Of a stretch of 64,000 nt of DNA, positions 1-9,057 are shown in pieces. Location of the stretch: contig CAWCOF010000004.1 of the NCBI GenBank assembly GCA_963797005.1, positions 124,001 to 188,000 of the forward strand. Reading direction: 5' to 3'. A program made the position numbers and the translations under genes. This DNA is from AWTP1-13 sp963797005 (GTDB lineage Bacteria; Pseudomonadota; Alphaproteobacteria; Rhizobiales; Hyphomicrobiaceae). Under the pieces are notes generated by a model, which saw only the letters and a program-made list of their open reading frames with translations, made no database searches and had not been told where the DNA came from. Each line of letters begins with the position of its first letter. The first letter of the stretch is position 1.

Positions 1-742
1 TGTCGGGCAGCCACGCCATGCCGCGCCAGTCGACGCCGAACCACCTGTCGTGGGGCAGGAGGCGTTGCTGCAGGCTGGTCCACAGGTTGCGCGAGGAGAA
101 GCTGTCGACGAACGTCTTCGTCGAGGGCGCCAGCAGGAACGCCAGCACCGTCGCCACGGCCATGGCCGATGTCTGGCCCGGATGCTTGGCGTCGATGAGC
201 TTGAGCGCGGTGCCGAAGGAGGCCTTGATGCGCGTATCCATGACGTCGACGGAGTAGAGCTCGTCGAGGATGAGATGCGTCAGGAAGCCGGCGAACATGA
301 AGACGCCGGCCAGCCAGGCCACGCCCGCCGGCCGCCCCAGCAGCCGCTGGAAAACGACGGCCGTGAGGAACACGCTGAACACGGCTGCCAGGATCGAGTG
401 CCAGATGCCGCGATGGTAGCTGAAGTGGTAGAAGAGTATCTGCCCGAAGTATCGCACGGCGAACAGCGTGCCGAGCCAAAGCAGCATCATCTCCGCAATG
501 GAGTATGGCTTCTCCAGGCTGAACAGCACCGCAAAGGCGAAGAAGATCGCAAGCCCCGAGAACATCACCCGGCTCGGCCGCGAGTCCTTGAGGTCGATGT
601 CGGGCAGCACGGAGCCGAGCACGCCGGCAAGCGTCACGGCGATGAGGTTCTCCGGCCCCACCACGTTGGCTGCGAGCGTCACCGTTGCCAGGCTTCCGCT
701 GACGACGGTGCCGATGGCGATGTGGGTGGGGAAGTTGGCCAT
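1..742 (-). CDS. YdjM-like inner-membrane metal-dependent hydrolase family protein (C-terminus cut by window edge)
   Basis: The reading frame is open from an ATG at 742 to base 1, about 247 codons, and its C-terminus lies outside the window. Several hydrophobic segments alternate with conserved polar motifs of the YdjM (LexA-binding inner-membrane hydrolase) family. These are an early PTHIAIG, LPDID near residue 47, HRGIWHS near 110 and HLILDELYSVD near 153, which together supply the His and Asp ligands expected at a metal site. The biochemical role of the family is poorly known, so the assignment is to family only. No operon partner is visible; the neighbouring CDF gene is divergent. Confidence 0.75.
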   Translation of the reverse strand, partial: MANFPTHIAIGTVVSGSLATVTLAANVVGPENLIAVTLAGVLGSVLPDIDLKDSRPSRVMFSGLAIFFAFAVLFSLEKPYSIAEMMLLWLGTLFAVRYFGQILFYHFSYHRGIWHSILAAVFSVFLTAVVFQRLLGRPAGVAWLAGVFMFAGFLTHLILDELYSVDVMDTRIKASFGTALKLIDAKHPGQTSAMAVATVLAFLLAPSTKTFVDSFSSRNLWTSLQQRLLPHDRWFGVDWRGMAWLPD

Positions 743-936
743 GAGTTTCGCCCTCCTGCGGACGGCAGCACGGGCGCGCGGGCAAGGCTGAGCCCGGCCG
801 CCCCGGCGCCCTTGCACCAGATTCGGGCATGCGCGGGTAGACCGGCCTGTGGATAAGGGGGGCGCCTTTGCGGGCCAAGGCACTGGCGCGGACCGGCGGT
901 CCATGCCATGTGCAGGGCAGCTTCCACGTCTGACGG

Positions 937-1851
937 ATGCGCATGCTGGCTGCGCTCAAGATCGCCGATAGACTGAAAGTCGCCGGCATCATCTCGATCG
1001 CCGTGGCGGTGACCGTGCTCGCGCTCAAAGGCCTGGCCTACTGGGTGACGGGCAGCGTCGCGCTCTACTCCGACGCGCTCGAAAGCATCGTCAACCTGAT
1101 CACGGCGCTGATCGCGCTCTATGCCATCCACGTCGCCGCCCAGCCGGCCGACCGCCAGCACGAGTTCGGCCACCACAAGGCCGAGTATTTCTCGGCGGTG
1201 CTGGAAGGCGTGCTGATCGTCGTTGCCGCGATCCTGATCTTCCACGAGGCCTACGACGCCTACCTGCGGCCGCGGGTGCTGACCGAGCCGGCGCGAGGGC
1301 TCCTCATCAACGGGGTCGCCACCGCCATCAACGGGGGCTGGTCGTGGTTCCTGCTGACCTGGGGCCGGCGTCAGCGCTCGCCGGCGCTGGTGGGCGACGG
1401 CTGGCACCTGCTGACCGATGTCGTCACGTCGGTCGGCGTCATCCTGGGGCTGGCGCTGGCGACCGCGACCGGGTGGCAGGTGCTCGATCCCGCGCTGGCG
1501 GCCCTGGTGGCGCTCAACATCCTGTGGGCCGGCTGGCGGCTGGTGCGGCAGTCGGTGGGCGGGCTGATGGACGAGGCGGTGACGGCGGAGGTGGGCCGGC
1601 AGATCCGCAACGTCATCTCCGACAACGCGCAAGGCGCAATCGAGGCCCACGACGTCAAGACGCGCGCGGCGGGGCGGGTGACGTTCATCGAGTTCCACCT
1701 GGTGGTGCCGGGCAACATGACGGTCGCCACCTCGCACGGCATCTGCGACCGCATCGAGGAGGCGCTGACGCGGGCGGTGCCCGGCGCGCAGGTGCTGATC
1801 CACGTCGAGCCCGAGGAGGAGGCCAAGCAGCAGGGCGTGCCGGTGGTGTGA
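937..1851 (+). CDS. Cation diffusion facilitator (CDF) family metal exporter
   Basis: This 304-residue membrane protein has the CDF architecture: about six N-terminal transmembrane helices and a cytoplasmic C-terminal domain. Metal-site motifs are visible, with YSDALES in the second helix, HEFGHHKAEYF after the third, and GDGWHLLTDVVTS in the fifth. The C-terminal part (HDVKTRAAGR, then EFHLVVPG) is the usual ferredoxin-like metal-sensing domain. It is expected to export divalent cations such as Zn, Fe, Co or Mn by proton antiport; the metal cannot be told from sequence. The start may be the ATG at 937 or the one at 943. It is transcribed alone, divergently from the YdjM-like gene. Confidence 0.9.
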   Translation: MRMLAALKIADRLKVAGIISIAVAVTVLALKGLAYWVTGSVALYSDALESIVNLITALIALYAIHVAAQPADRQHEFGHHKAEYFSAVLEGVLIVVAAILIFHEAYDAYLRPRVLTEPARGLLINGVATAINGGWSWFLLTWGRRQRSPALVGDGWHLLTDVVTSVGVILGLALATATGWQVLDPALAALVALNILWAGWRLVRQSVGGLMDEAVTAEVGRQIRNVISDNAQGAIEAHDVKTRAAGRVTFIEFHLVVPGNMTVATSHGICDRIEEALTRAVPGAQVLIHVEPEEEAKQQGVPVV

Positions 1852-1898
1852 GGCGCCCTGGCGCGCACCGGCCGACGCAACCCGGCCGCGCGCCTCTC

Positions 1899-2303
1899 TC
1901 AGCTCTTGGCGGCGCGCCCGGCCTTCGCTTCGGCGAAGACCTTGGAGGCGACCAGCATCGCCTCGCGGATGATCGGCACGCCGACATAGCCGGTGAGATG
2001 CAGCAGGACCTCGGTCAGCTCGTCCTCGGTCCAGCCCTCCTTGAGGGCGAAGCGCAGGTGGATGTCGAGCTCGGGGTGGCGGCCGGTGGCCGCGTCCGAA
2101 ACAACGCAGATCAAGGTGCGCGTCTTGATGTCGAGGCCCGGCCGCGCCCACAGCGCGCCGAATACGGTCTCGGTCGCCACGTCGATGAATTTCCGCATCA
2201 CGGGATCGGCGTCGTACTCGGCCTTGTTGCGCGCGAAATCGGCGTCGCCCCTGAGTTTGCGGCGGATCGCCTCGCCTTTCTTGTAGAGCTCGCTGTCGGC
2301 CAT
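1899..2303 (-). CDS. Carboxymuconolactone decarboxylase (CMD) family protein
   Basis: This 134-residue protein resembles the PcaC/CMD family of small all-helical proteins. A conserved block (RTLICVVSDAATGRHPELDIH) precedes GWTEDELTEVLLHLTGYVGVP and an N-terminal region rich in charged residues. It has no CxxC redox pair, so it resembles gamma-carboxymuconolactone decarboxylase rather than AhpD. The true substrate is unknown, and PcaC-like proteins are often only loosely related to protocatechuate catabolism. The ATG at 2303 has a purine-rich stretch just upstream. It is convergent with the CDF gene and divergent from the flavin oxidoreductase. Confidence 0.8.
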   Translation of the reverse strand: MADSELYKKGEAIRRKLRGDADFARNKAEYDADPVMRKFIDVATETVFGALWARPGLDIKTRTLICVVSDAATGRHPELDIHLRFALKEGWTEDELTEVLLHLTGYVGVPIIREAMLVASKVFAEAKAGRAAKS

Positions 2304-2453
2304 GGCCGGCTTCCTCCTGGTGTTTTGAGGCGATGACGCTAGCGCAACGGCGCGCGGCGTGCCACGGAGATGAGCGGGACGATCGCGAGGAGGCCTGCAG
2401 GGCTCCCGCGTAGACGCAGGGCGCAGGCAGGTCCAGGCATAGGAAAGACGCTT

Positions 2454-3630
2454 ATGGCTCAGCCGATGCTGTTTTCGCCGCTCGAGATCAGGAGCGTGCG
2501 GCTGAAGAACCGGGTGGTGGTGGCGCCCATGCACCAATACTCGGCGGTCGAGGGGTTCGCGACCGACTGGCATCTCGTCAACGCCGGCAAGTATGCGCTG
2601 GGCGGCGCGGGGCTGGTGATCATGGAATCGACCAAGGTGGCGCGGGGCGGTTGCGGGACCGTCGGCGACACGGGGCTGTGGGACGACAAGTTCATTGCGC
2701 CGCTGCAACGCTGCGCGGCCTTCATCAAGCAGCACGGCGCCGTAGCGGGCATCCAGCTCGGACATTCGGGCCGCAAGGCGCGCCTGACGCGGCCCTGGGA
2801 GGGCGGCAAGCCCCTCAAGGGGAACGAGCCCGAGATCTTCGACTGGGAGGGCTGGGAGCTGGTGGCGCCGAGCGCGGTGCCGCACACGGAGGCCTCGCCG
2901 ACGCCGCGCGCGCTTTCCCACAACGAGGTGCGCGACCTCGCGTTCAAGTGGGGCGAGGCGGCGCAGCGTGCGCTTGCGGCGGGCTTCGACATGGTCGAGA
3001 TCCACGCCGCGCACGGCTATCTGATCCACCAGTTCCTCTCGCCCGCGTCCAACAAGCGAACGGATAACTACGGCGGCTCGGAGATGAACCGCATGCGCTT
3101 TGCCGTCGAGGTGGCCGAGTGCGTGCGTACCGTGTGGCCGGCCGACAAGCCGCTGTTCATGCGGCTGTCGTGCGAGGACGATGCGGGCTGGGACCTCGAC
3201 CAGAGCGTGCGGCTTTCTCGCCTGCTCAAGGCGAAGGGCGTCGACGTGATCGACTGCTCCTCGGGGGGCACGCTCGCGCATGCGCCGATGGAGGGGGCGC
3301 GTTCCCGCAAGTATGGCTATCAGGTTCCCTACGCCGAGAGGATCCGCAAGGAGGCCGGCGTGCTGACCATGGCCGTCGGCCACATCGTCCACGCCGACCA
3401 GGCCGAGGCGATCGTGCAGCGAGGGCCGCGCCGACCTCACCGCGCTCGCGCGCGAGATCATGTACAATCCCAACTGGCCGATGGACGCCGCGCAGAAGCT
3501 CGGCGCCGATCCCGACTTCAAGCTGGTGCCGCCGCCCTATTCCTATTGGCTCGGCAAGCGCGCCAGGTCGGGGTTCGAGGGCAAGCCGTCGACCTGGGCG
3601 CCGGGGCTCGGCGAGGGCAATCCTCAGTAG
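2454..3630 (+). pseudogene. NADH:flavin oxidoreductase, Old Yellow Enzyme family (single-base frameshift)
   Basis: The protein is an FMN-dependent TIM-barrel ene-reductase of the Old Yellow Enzyme/YqjM type. Family motifs are clear: QLGHSGRKA, the catalytic EIHAAHGYLIHQFLSP region, and NKRTDNYGG. One extra C at 3420, directly after the AIVQ codons, breaks the frame. Ignoring it restores EGRADLTALAREIMYNPNWP and a normal end at the TAG 3628-3630, giving about 391 residues, the usual family length. As it stands the product would carry an unrelated arginine-rich tail and lose the C-terminal part of the barrel. The start at 2454 gives MAQPMLFSPLEI, the normal N-terminus. The end overlaps the convergent SDR gene by about 7 bases. 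A sequencing error is as likely as a true mutation. Confidence 0.85.
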
Positions 3631-4425
3631 TGGATCGCGCCGGGGGTGCCGCCGCCGGCGGCGATCGAAGTCGCCATTGAGCGCGACTGCTTTCGGCGAG
3701 GCGCAGAACACCACGACGTTGGCGATGTCCTCCGCCGTGATCAGCTTCTTGGCGAGGTTGCGGCCAGCCATGCGCTTCTCGATCTCGGCTTCGGGCACGC
3801 CTTGCGCCTTGGACTGCGCCGCCAGCACGCCCGGCGTCTTCTCGGTGCGGGTGAGGCCGGGATGGACGCAGACGGCGGCAATGCCGTGGGGCGAAAGCTC
3901 GTCGGCGAGGTTCTTGGTGAGCGCGGCGACGGCGATGTTGCGCATGGAGCCGATGATGGTGCCGGTCGAGCGCGCGGCGAGCCCGCTGACGTTGATGATG
4001 CGGCCCGACTTCTGCTTGATCATGTGGGGCGCCACCTCGCGCGCCATGCGCAGGTAGCCCAGCACCTTGATGTTCATGTCGGACCAGAAGTGCTCGTTGG
4101 TGATCTCGCCGAGCACGGGGGGCTTGGCCTGCCCGCCGACCTGCGCGGCGCAGTTGACGAGAATATCGATGCGGCCGAAGGCGGAGGCCACCTCGGCAAC
4201 CGCCTTCTTCACGGCGGCGTCCTCGCCGGTGTCGGTGGAAATCTGCAGCACCTTGACGCCGCTCTCGCGCTCGATCTCGGCCGCGGCCGACGCGAGCGCC
4301 GCCTTGTCGCGCGCAACGAGCGCCACGTTGACGCCTTCCCTGGCGAGCTCCCGGGCGATCGCCTTGCCGATGCCGCGGTTGCCGCCGGTGACGATCGCTG
4401 CTTTGCCTTTGAGCTCGAGATCCAT
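3624..4425 (-). pseudogene. Short-chain dehydrogenase/reductase (SDR), C-terminal frameshift
   Basis: This is a classical SDR with a Rossmann nucleotide site TGGNRGIGKA near residue 12 and an LVNCAAQ segment. The catalytic residues are unusual: the Ser sits in INVSGLAARSTG, and where YxxxK is expected the sequence reads SMRNIAVAALTKNL, so the canonical Tyr appears to be missing. This suggests an atypical or inactive SDR. One extra base near 3668 shifts the frame. Correcting it gives NGDSIAAGGGTPGAIHY and a stop at 3624-3626, for about 266 residues. The uncorrected frame runs far into the opposite-strand oxidoreductase gene. Start chosen at the ATG 4425, which gives the standard MDLELKGKAAIVTGG N-terminus. 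Confidence 0.82.
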
Positions 4426-4550
4426 GGGGTCGGTTCCCTTGTTGCGTTTCCCGCGCCGATAGTCGGGAGCGGATACCCCCGTGTCAATCTGCCGTTCCAC
4501 GGGGCAAGTACCCAGTATCGCCAATCGGTCAGTTCAGTCGTGTGCGGCAC

Positions 4551-4765
4551 GCGAGCCGCAAGTTGCCTCTCCCCTCGGGGAGAGGACGTGAGGCCATGGC
4601 TTACGGCCGCGTTGGAACTCGGGAGCCATTTGCACGGCACTGATGACGCGGACGTAAGTCATTCGGCCGAACTGGTGAGGGGGAAGTAAGGCCCCCTCAT
4701 CCGCCCTTCGAGGCACCTTCTCCCCAAGGGGAGAAGGGTCGCCGTGGCTGGGTTGGAGTTCGGTG
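4551..4765. repeat. REP-like palindromic intergenic repeats
   Basis: The 419-base gap between the SDR and the next dehydrogenase holds no convincing gene. It contains G-run/C-run hairpins of the CTCTCCCC...GGGGAGAGG type near 4565-4580 and CTTCTCCCC...GGGGAGAAG near 4717-4738. A longer inverted similarity (GTTGGAACTCGG near 4611 against GTTGGAGTTCGGTGG near 4753) frames them. The same class of repeat recurs near 27.35-27.6, 45.5 and 48.6 kb. Confidence 0.6.
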
Positions 4766-4844
4766 GCGTTGACAGGATCGCTCTCGGTAGGCTCAGTGAC
4801 GTCCCTTCCCAATCGCGGCAATCAGGACCTTTGGAGACTTGAGG

Positions 4845-5801
4845 ATGGCACAGAACGCGCTTCGCATCGGCTGGATCGGCGCAGGCCGGATGGGACTGCC
4901 GATGGCGGCGCGCCTCATCGAGGCCGGCCACGACGTGACCGTGTGGAACCGCACGGCCGCCAAGGCCGATCCGCTCGAGGCGGCCGGCGCCAAGATTGCC
5001 AGGCAGGCTTCGGATCTGGCCGGCGTCGACGTGCTGTTCTCCATCGTGTCCACGGGCAAGGACCTGGAGGAGGTCTATTTCGGGGCCGGCGGCGTGGCCT
5101 CCGGCGGCAAGGTGCCGGCGCTGTGCGTCGACTGCTCCACCATCGCGGTCGAGGAGTCGGCCGACATGCGCGATCGGCTGCGCACGCTCGGTGCCGACTA
5201 CATCGCCGCACCCGTGAGCGGCAATGCCGCGGTGATCGTTGCCGGCAAGCTGTCGGCGGTGGCGTCGGGGCCCGAGGCTGCGTTCCGCACGGCCGAGCCG
5301 CTGATCAAGGCGTTTGCGCCGGGCGGCGTCGCCTACGTCGGTGAGGGGGAGCTGGCGCGCGTGTGCAAGATCGCCCACAACGTCATGCTGGGCGTCGTCA
5401 TCGAGAACCTGATCGAGATCACGCTGCTCGCCAACAAGATGGGCGTGCCGCGCCACGCCTTCCTGGCGTTCATGAACAACTCGGTGATGGGCTCGGCCTT
5501 CACGCGCTACAAGTCGCCGGCGCTGGTCAACCTCGACTGGAAGACGACCTTCACGCCGGAGCTGCTGCGCAAGGACCTGGACCTCGGGCTGGAGCTCGGG
5601 CGCGAGCAGGGCGTGCCGATGCCGGTGACGGCGGCCGCGCGCGAGATGCTGCAGGCCCATATCGGCTCGGCGCGGCTTAGGCCCGACGCCGACAAGGTGC
5701 TGGCGGCCGACTTTGCCGCTCTGGCGGAGACCATGGCGCAGGCCGCGGGCATGCGGCTGGCGAGCGAGAATATGCCGACGCCGACCGGGCTCGAGCGCTG
5801 A
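4845..5801 (+). CDS. NAD(P)-dependent oxidoreductase, 3-hydroxyisobutyrate dehydrogenase family
   Basis: This 318-residue beta-hydroxyacid dehydrogenase has an N-terminal Rossmann motif GWIGAGRMGLPMAARL. The substrate-binding signature follows (DCSTIAVEES, then APVSGNAAVIVAGKL), and the catalytic Lys lies in KIAHNVMLG. The C-terminal helical domain contains FTPELLRKDLDLGLELG. Family members oxidise 3-hydroxyisobutyrate, tartronate semialdehyde or related 3-hydroxyacids; the substrate here is not determined. The ATG at 4845 is preferred over an upstream TTG at 4839 because a GGAGACTTGAGG ribosome-binding region lies immediately before it. The gene stands alone between two repeat-rich gaps. Confidence 0.88.
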   Translation: MAQNALRIGWIGAGRMGLPMAARLIEAGHDVTVWNRTAAKADPLEAAGAKIARQASDLAGVDVLFSIVSTGKDLEEVYFGAGGVASGGKVPALCVDCSTIAVEESADMRDRLRTLGADYIAAPVSGNAAVIVAGKLSAVASGPEAAFRTAEPLIKAFAPGGVAYVGEGELARVCKIAHNVMLGVVIENLIEITLLANKMGVPRHAFLAFMNNSVMGSAFTRYKSPALVNLDWKTTFTPELLRKDLDLGLELGREQGVPMPVTAAAREMLQAHIGSARLRPDADKVLAADFAALAETMAQAAGMRLASENMPTPTGLER

Positions 5802-5934
5802 GGGTGGGTTGCCGCGGGGTGATGCGGAGGGCGGGCGCAAGGGGACACGTGCATGGGTCCCGTGCCTCCGCCGCCCGCGCCAATCGGCGCGGCGGCTGCA
5901 CGGGATGACGAAGGTGGGGGGATCAAGTGCGCTC

Positions 5935-6092
5935 CCCGAACGTCACTCCCGCGCAGGCGGGAGCCCAGACACCGGGCAGCATAGGCGCTCGCTATCCACG
6001 GCACGCCGGCCGGGCAGCGCAGGTGCGATGCTGCGGATGGCGAGCGCGGGCGGAGGCTTGCGTGGGTCCCCGCCTGCGCGGGGATGACGCCG
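5935..6092. repeat. Inverted intergenic repeat pair (CCCGC-GCAGG type)
   Basis: Two arms face each other. CACTCCCGCGCAGGCGGGAG lies near 5944, and GGGTCCCCGCCTGCGCGGGG, followed by ATGAC, near 6063. Each arm is itself partly palindromic. Related GGGTCCCGG...CCGGGATGAC sequences occur near 14370-14424 and 14935-14990. No gene is seen between 5802 and 6092. Confidence 0.6.
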
Positions 6093-6542
6093 TCATTTCG
6101 TCAGCTCCTGGTCGATCTTGGCGAACATGTAGGCCCACTTGGCCTTTTGCGTCTCGACCAGCACCCGCATGGCGCCGCGCAGCTCGACCAGCAGCGCGCA
6201 ATCGGGCGGCGCCTCGCTCGCGCCGGACTGGCCGCCGCTGGTGATGCGCGCCAGAAACTCCTCCGACTTCTGGTCGAAGCCGGCAATGGTGTCGTCGCGC
6301 ACCAAGGGGGCCGCCTCCTTCAGGAACTGGTCGTGGCTCCAGCCGCGCTTCTCCTTGAGCTGGCGCAGCTTGGCCTGGAAGTGGGGCGTGTTGAGCAGGT
6401 TGAGCTTGCGCAGGGCGCCGGCTGCCTCGTCGACCACGCCCTCGAAGTCGCTCCGGCTGCATTGCGGCGCCTGCGCCGACGCCGCCGTTGCGCCGGCGAG
6501 CGCGGCCAGCAATGCCGCTACCGCCAAGATGCCCGTCCGCAT
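6093..6542 (-). CDS. Small secreted hypothetical protein
   Basis: This 149-residue protein begins with a typical signal peptide (MRTGILAVAALLAALAGATA, then ASAQA), probably cleaved near residue 24. The mature part is helical and charged, with one early Cys (QCSRSDFE) and one late Cys (PPDCALLVEL) that could form a disulphide in the periplasm. I recognise no domain. It lies downstream of parC in the same direction, separated by about 110 bases, with an inverted repeat beyond its 3' end. Function unknown. Confidence 0.7.
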   Translation of the reverse strand: MRTGILAVAALLAALAGATAASAQAPQCSRSDFEGVVDEAAGALRKLNLLNTPHFQAKLRQLKEKRGWSHDQFLKEAAPLVRDDTIAGFDQKSEEFLARITSGGQSGASEAPPDCALLVELRGAMRVLVETQKAKWAYMFAKIDQELTK

Positions 6543-6651
6543 GCCAGGCTCTCATCGTCCATAGGCGTCCATAGGCCCCGCCTACCCATGGCCCGGATGG
6601 CGCGAGCGTGCAAGCGTGGATGCGTGGCGTCGCAATGCGACCAGATAACGC

Positions 6652-8901
6652 TCAGAAAGGAGAGCCGAATTTGTTCGACTTGGGGAAGCCGCGGGGCGCC
6701 AGACGGCCGGCCTGGGCGCGCTCGCCGAGCCAGTCCTTGAGCTCCGACATGGGCAGCGTGTAGGTGCGTCCCGCCGGGTCGAGCCAGGTGAGGCCGTCGT
6801 CCGCCTTGAAGGTGCGCACGTCGCTCAGATTCCCGTCCTTGTAGCGCTGCAGGCGTACGCCCTTGCCGCGCGTCATCTCGGGCAGCTCGTCGAGGCGGAA
6901 GACGAGCATCTTCCGGTTCTCGCCGATGCTGGCCACCATGTCGCCCTCGGCGGGCACGCAGGCGCAGGCCTCCGCGGGCTCGTCGACATTGAGCACCTGC
7001 TTGCCCTTGCGGGTCATGGCCACCATCTCGTCCTCCGGCACGACGAAGCCGTGGCCAGAGGTGGCGGCGACCAGGAGCTTGCGGCCGGGCTCGTGCACGA
7101 AGATCTCGACGAAGGCGTGGTTCTCCTCGAGGTCGACCATGAGGCGCACGGGCTCGCCGTGGCCGCGCCCGCCGGGGAGCTGGTCGGCGGGGAGCGTGAA
7201 CACCTTGCCGTTGGAGGCGAGCAGCAGGAGCTTGTCGGTGGTGGAGGCCTTGACCGCGCGCATCAGGCCGTCGCCCTGCTTGAACTCGAGCTTGGAGGTG
7301 TCGTCGAGGTGGCCCTTCAGGGCGCGGATCCAGCCCTTGTCGGACAGGATCACGGTGACCGGCTCCTTCTCGATCAGCGCCTGCTCGAGGTCGATCTCGA
7401 TCTCGGGCGCATCGGCGAAGGAGGTGCGGCGGCGGCCGAGCTCGGTCTTCTTCGAGTAGGTCTCGCGCGTCGCCTTGATCTCCTCGGCGATGCGGTCCCA
7501 CTGCAGGTCCTCGGACTTGAGGAGTGCTTTCAGCTCCTTGCGCTCCTTGCCGAGCTTGTCGTGCTCGCCCCTGATCTCGATCTCCTCGAGCCTGGAGAGG
7601 GCCCGCAGACGCAGGTTGAGGATCGCCTCGGCCTGCACCTCGGTCAGCTTGAAGCGCTTGATCAGCTTGGCCTTGGGCTCGTCCTCGTGGCGGACGATGC
7701 GGATCACCTCGTCGATGTTGAGGAAGGCGATCAGGTAGCCGTCGAGCACCTCGAGCCGGTGCTCGATCTTCCTCAGGCGGAACTCGGAGCGCCGCACCAG
7801 CACCACCTGGCGGTGATCGAGCCAGGCCTTGAGCACCTTCTGGAGGGACAGCACCTGCGGCACCTGCCCGCCAGTCAGCACGTTCATGTTGAGCGAGATG
7901 CGCACCTCGAGCTCGGTGAGCTTGAACAGGCTCTCCATCAGCACCAGGGGGTCGACGGTGCGGCTCTTGGGCTCCAGGACGAGGCGCACGGTCTCGGCGG
8001 ATTCATCGTGCGCGTCGCCGAGCAGCGGGAGCTTCTTCTCCGCCATCAGCTCGGCGATGCGCTCCACCAGCTTCGCCTTCTGCACGCCGTAGGGGATCTC
8101 GGTGACGACGATCTGGTAGGTGCCGCGGCCGCCCTCCTCCTTCTCCCACTTGGCGCGCAGGCGGAAGCCGCCGCGGCCGGTGCGATAGGCCTCGAGGATC
8201 GCCTCGCGCGATTCGACGATGACGCCGCCGGTCGGGAAGTCCGGCCCCGGCACGAACGACACCAGCTTGTCGACGTGGGCGTTGGGATGCTTGACGAGGT
8301 GCAGCAGCGCATCGCACAGCTCCTCCGCGTTGTGGGGAGGGATGCTGGTCGCCATGCCGACGGCGATGCCCGATGTGCCGTTGGCGAGCAGGTTGGGGAA
8401 GGCCGCCGGCAGGACGACGGGCTCCTGCACGCGGCCGTCGTAGTTGGGGCGGAAGTCGACGCACTCCTCGTCGATGCCCTCCAGGAGCGCCGCCGCCACC
8501 GGCGTCATGCGCGCTTCGGTGTAGCGCTCGGCGGCCGGGTTATCCCCGTCGATGTTGCCGAAGTTACCCTGGCCGTCGACCAGCGGGTAGCGCACGGCGA
8601 AGTCCTGGGCGAGACGCGCGAGCGCATCGTAGATGCCCTGGTTGCCGTGCGGGTGGTAGTCGCCCATCACCTCGCCGACGATCTTGGCGCACTTGAGGTA
8701 GCCGCCTGCGGGATCGAGCCTGAGCTCGCGCATGGCGTAGATGATGCGCCGGTGCACGGGCTTGAGGCCGTCGCGCACGTCGGGCAGCGCACGGCCCATG
8801 ATGGTGGAGAGCGCGTAGGCGAGGTAGCGCTCCTCCAGCGCGTCCTTGAGGTTGACGGGCTCGATGGGCGTGGGCGGGGGGAGAATCGTCGTCTTGGCCA
8901 T
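6652..8901 (-). CDS. parC: DNA topoisomerase IV subunit A
   Basis: ParC is the DNA-cleaving subunit of topoisomerase IV, which unlinks replicated chromosomes together with ParE. The 749-residue protein has the winged-helix breakage-reunion region with GLKPVHRRIIYAM near residue 45 and the catalytic Tyr in AAERYTEARMT (Tyr127). The quinolone-determining segment reads HPHGNQGIYDAL, where Gln88 occupies the place of E. coli Ser80. A coiled-coil segment lies near residues 430-500, and a beta-propeller C-terminal domain carries degenerate blade repeats. Absence of the GyrA-box and the shortened C-terminal domain favour ParC over GyrA. In Rhizobiales parC often lies near recO, as here. Long open frames on the other strand are shadows. 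Confidence 0.95.
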   Translation of the reverse strand: MAKTTILPPPTPIEPVNLKDALEERYLAYALSTIMGRALPDVRDGLKPVHRRIIYAMRELRLDPAGGYLKCAKIVGEVMGDYHPHGNQGIYDALARLAQDFAVRYPLVDGQGNFGNIDGDNPAAERYTEARMTPVAAALLEGIDEECVDFRPNYDGRVQEPVVLPAAFPNLLANGTSGIAVGMATSIPPHNAEELCDALLHLVKHPNAHVDKLVSFVPGPDFPTGGVIVESREAILEAYRTGRGGFRLRAKWEKEEGGRGTYQIVVTEIPYGVQKAKLVERIAELMAEKKLPLLGDAHDESAETVRLVLEPKSRTVDPLVLMESLFKLTELEVRISLNMNVLTGGQVPQVLSLQKVLKAWLDHRQVVLVRRSEFRLRKIEHRLEVLDGYLIAFLNIDEVIRIVRHEDEPKAKLIKRFKLTEVQAEAILNLRLRALSRLEEIEIRGEHDKLGKERKELKALLKSEDLQWDRIAEEIKATRETYSKKTELGRRRTSFADAPEIEIDLEQALIEKEPVTVILSDKGWIRALKGHLDDTSKLEFKQGDGLMRAVKASTTDKLLLLASNGKVFTLPADQLPGGRGHGEPVRLMVDLEENHAFVEIFVHEPGRKLLVAATSGHGFVVPEDEMVAMTRKGKQVLNVDEPAEACACVPAEGDMVASIGENRKMLVFRLDELPEMTRGKGVRLQRYKDGNLSDVRTFKADDGLTWLDPAGRTYTLPMSELKDWLGERAQAGRLAPRGFPKSNKFGSPF

Positions 8902-9057
8902 GGCGTGGGTTAACGCGCCGCGGACCTAGCCTCAAGTGGCCGCAGCGACACAGCTTTCGCTGTCGCGGGATGGCGCCAGTCCGGCGACGGCGGTTGAGGT
9001 CTAACTTGCTATGACGCCAGACGCTTTGCGAATCCGGAGGCTGTCCGATTCTTCCGA

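Noticed and set aside
7051..8913. 620-residue open frame opposite parC
   Set aside because: It is a GC-driven antisense shadow. Its translation is rich in H, E, L and D with no family pattern, and parC on the other strand is unambiguous.
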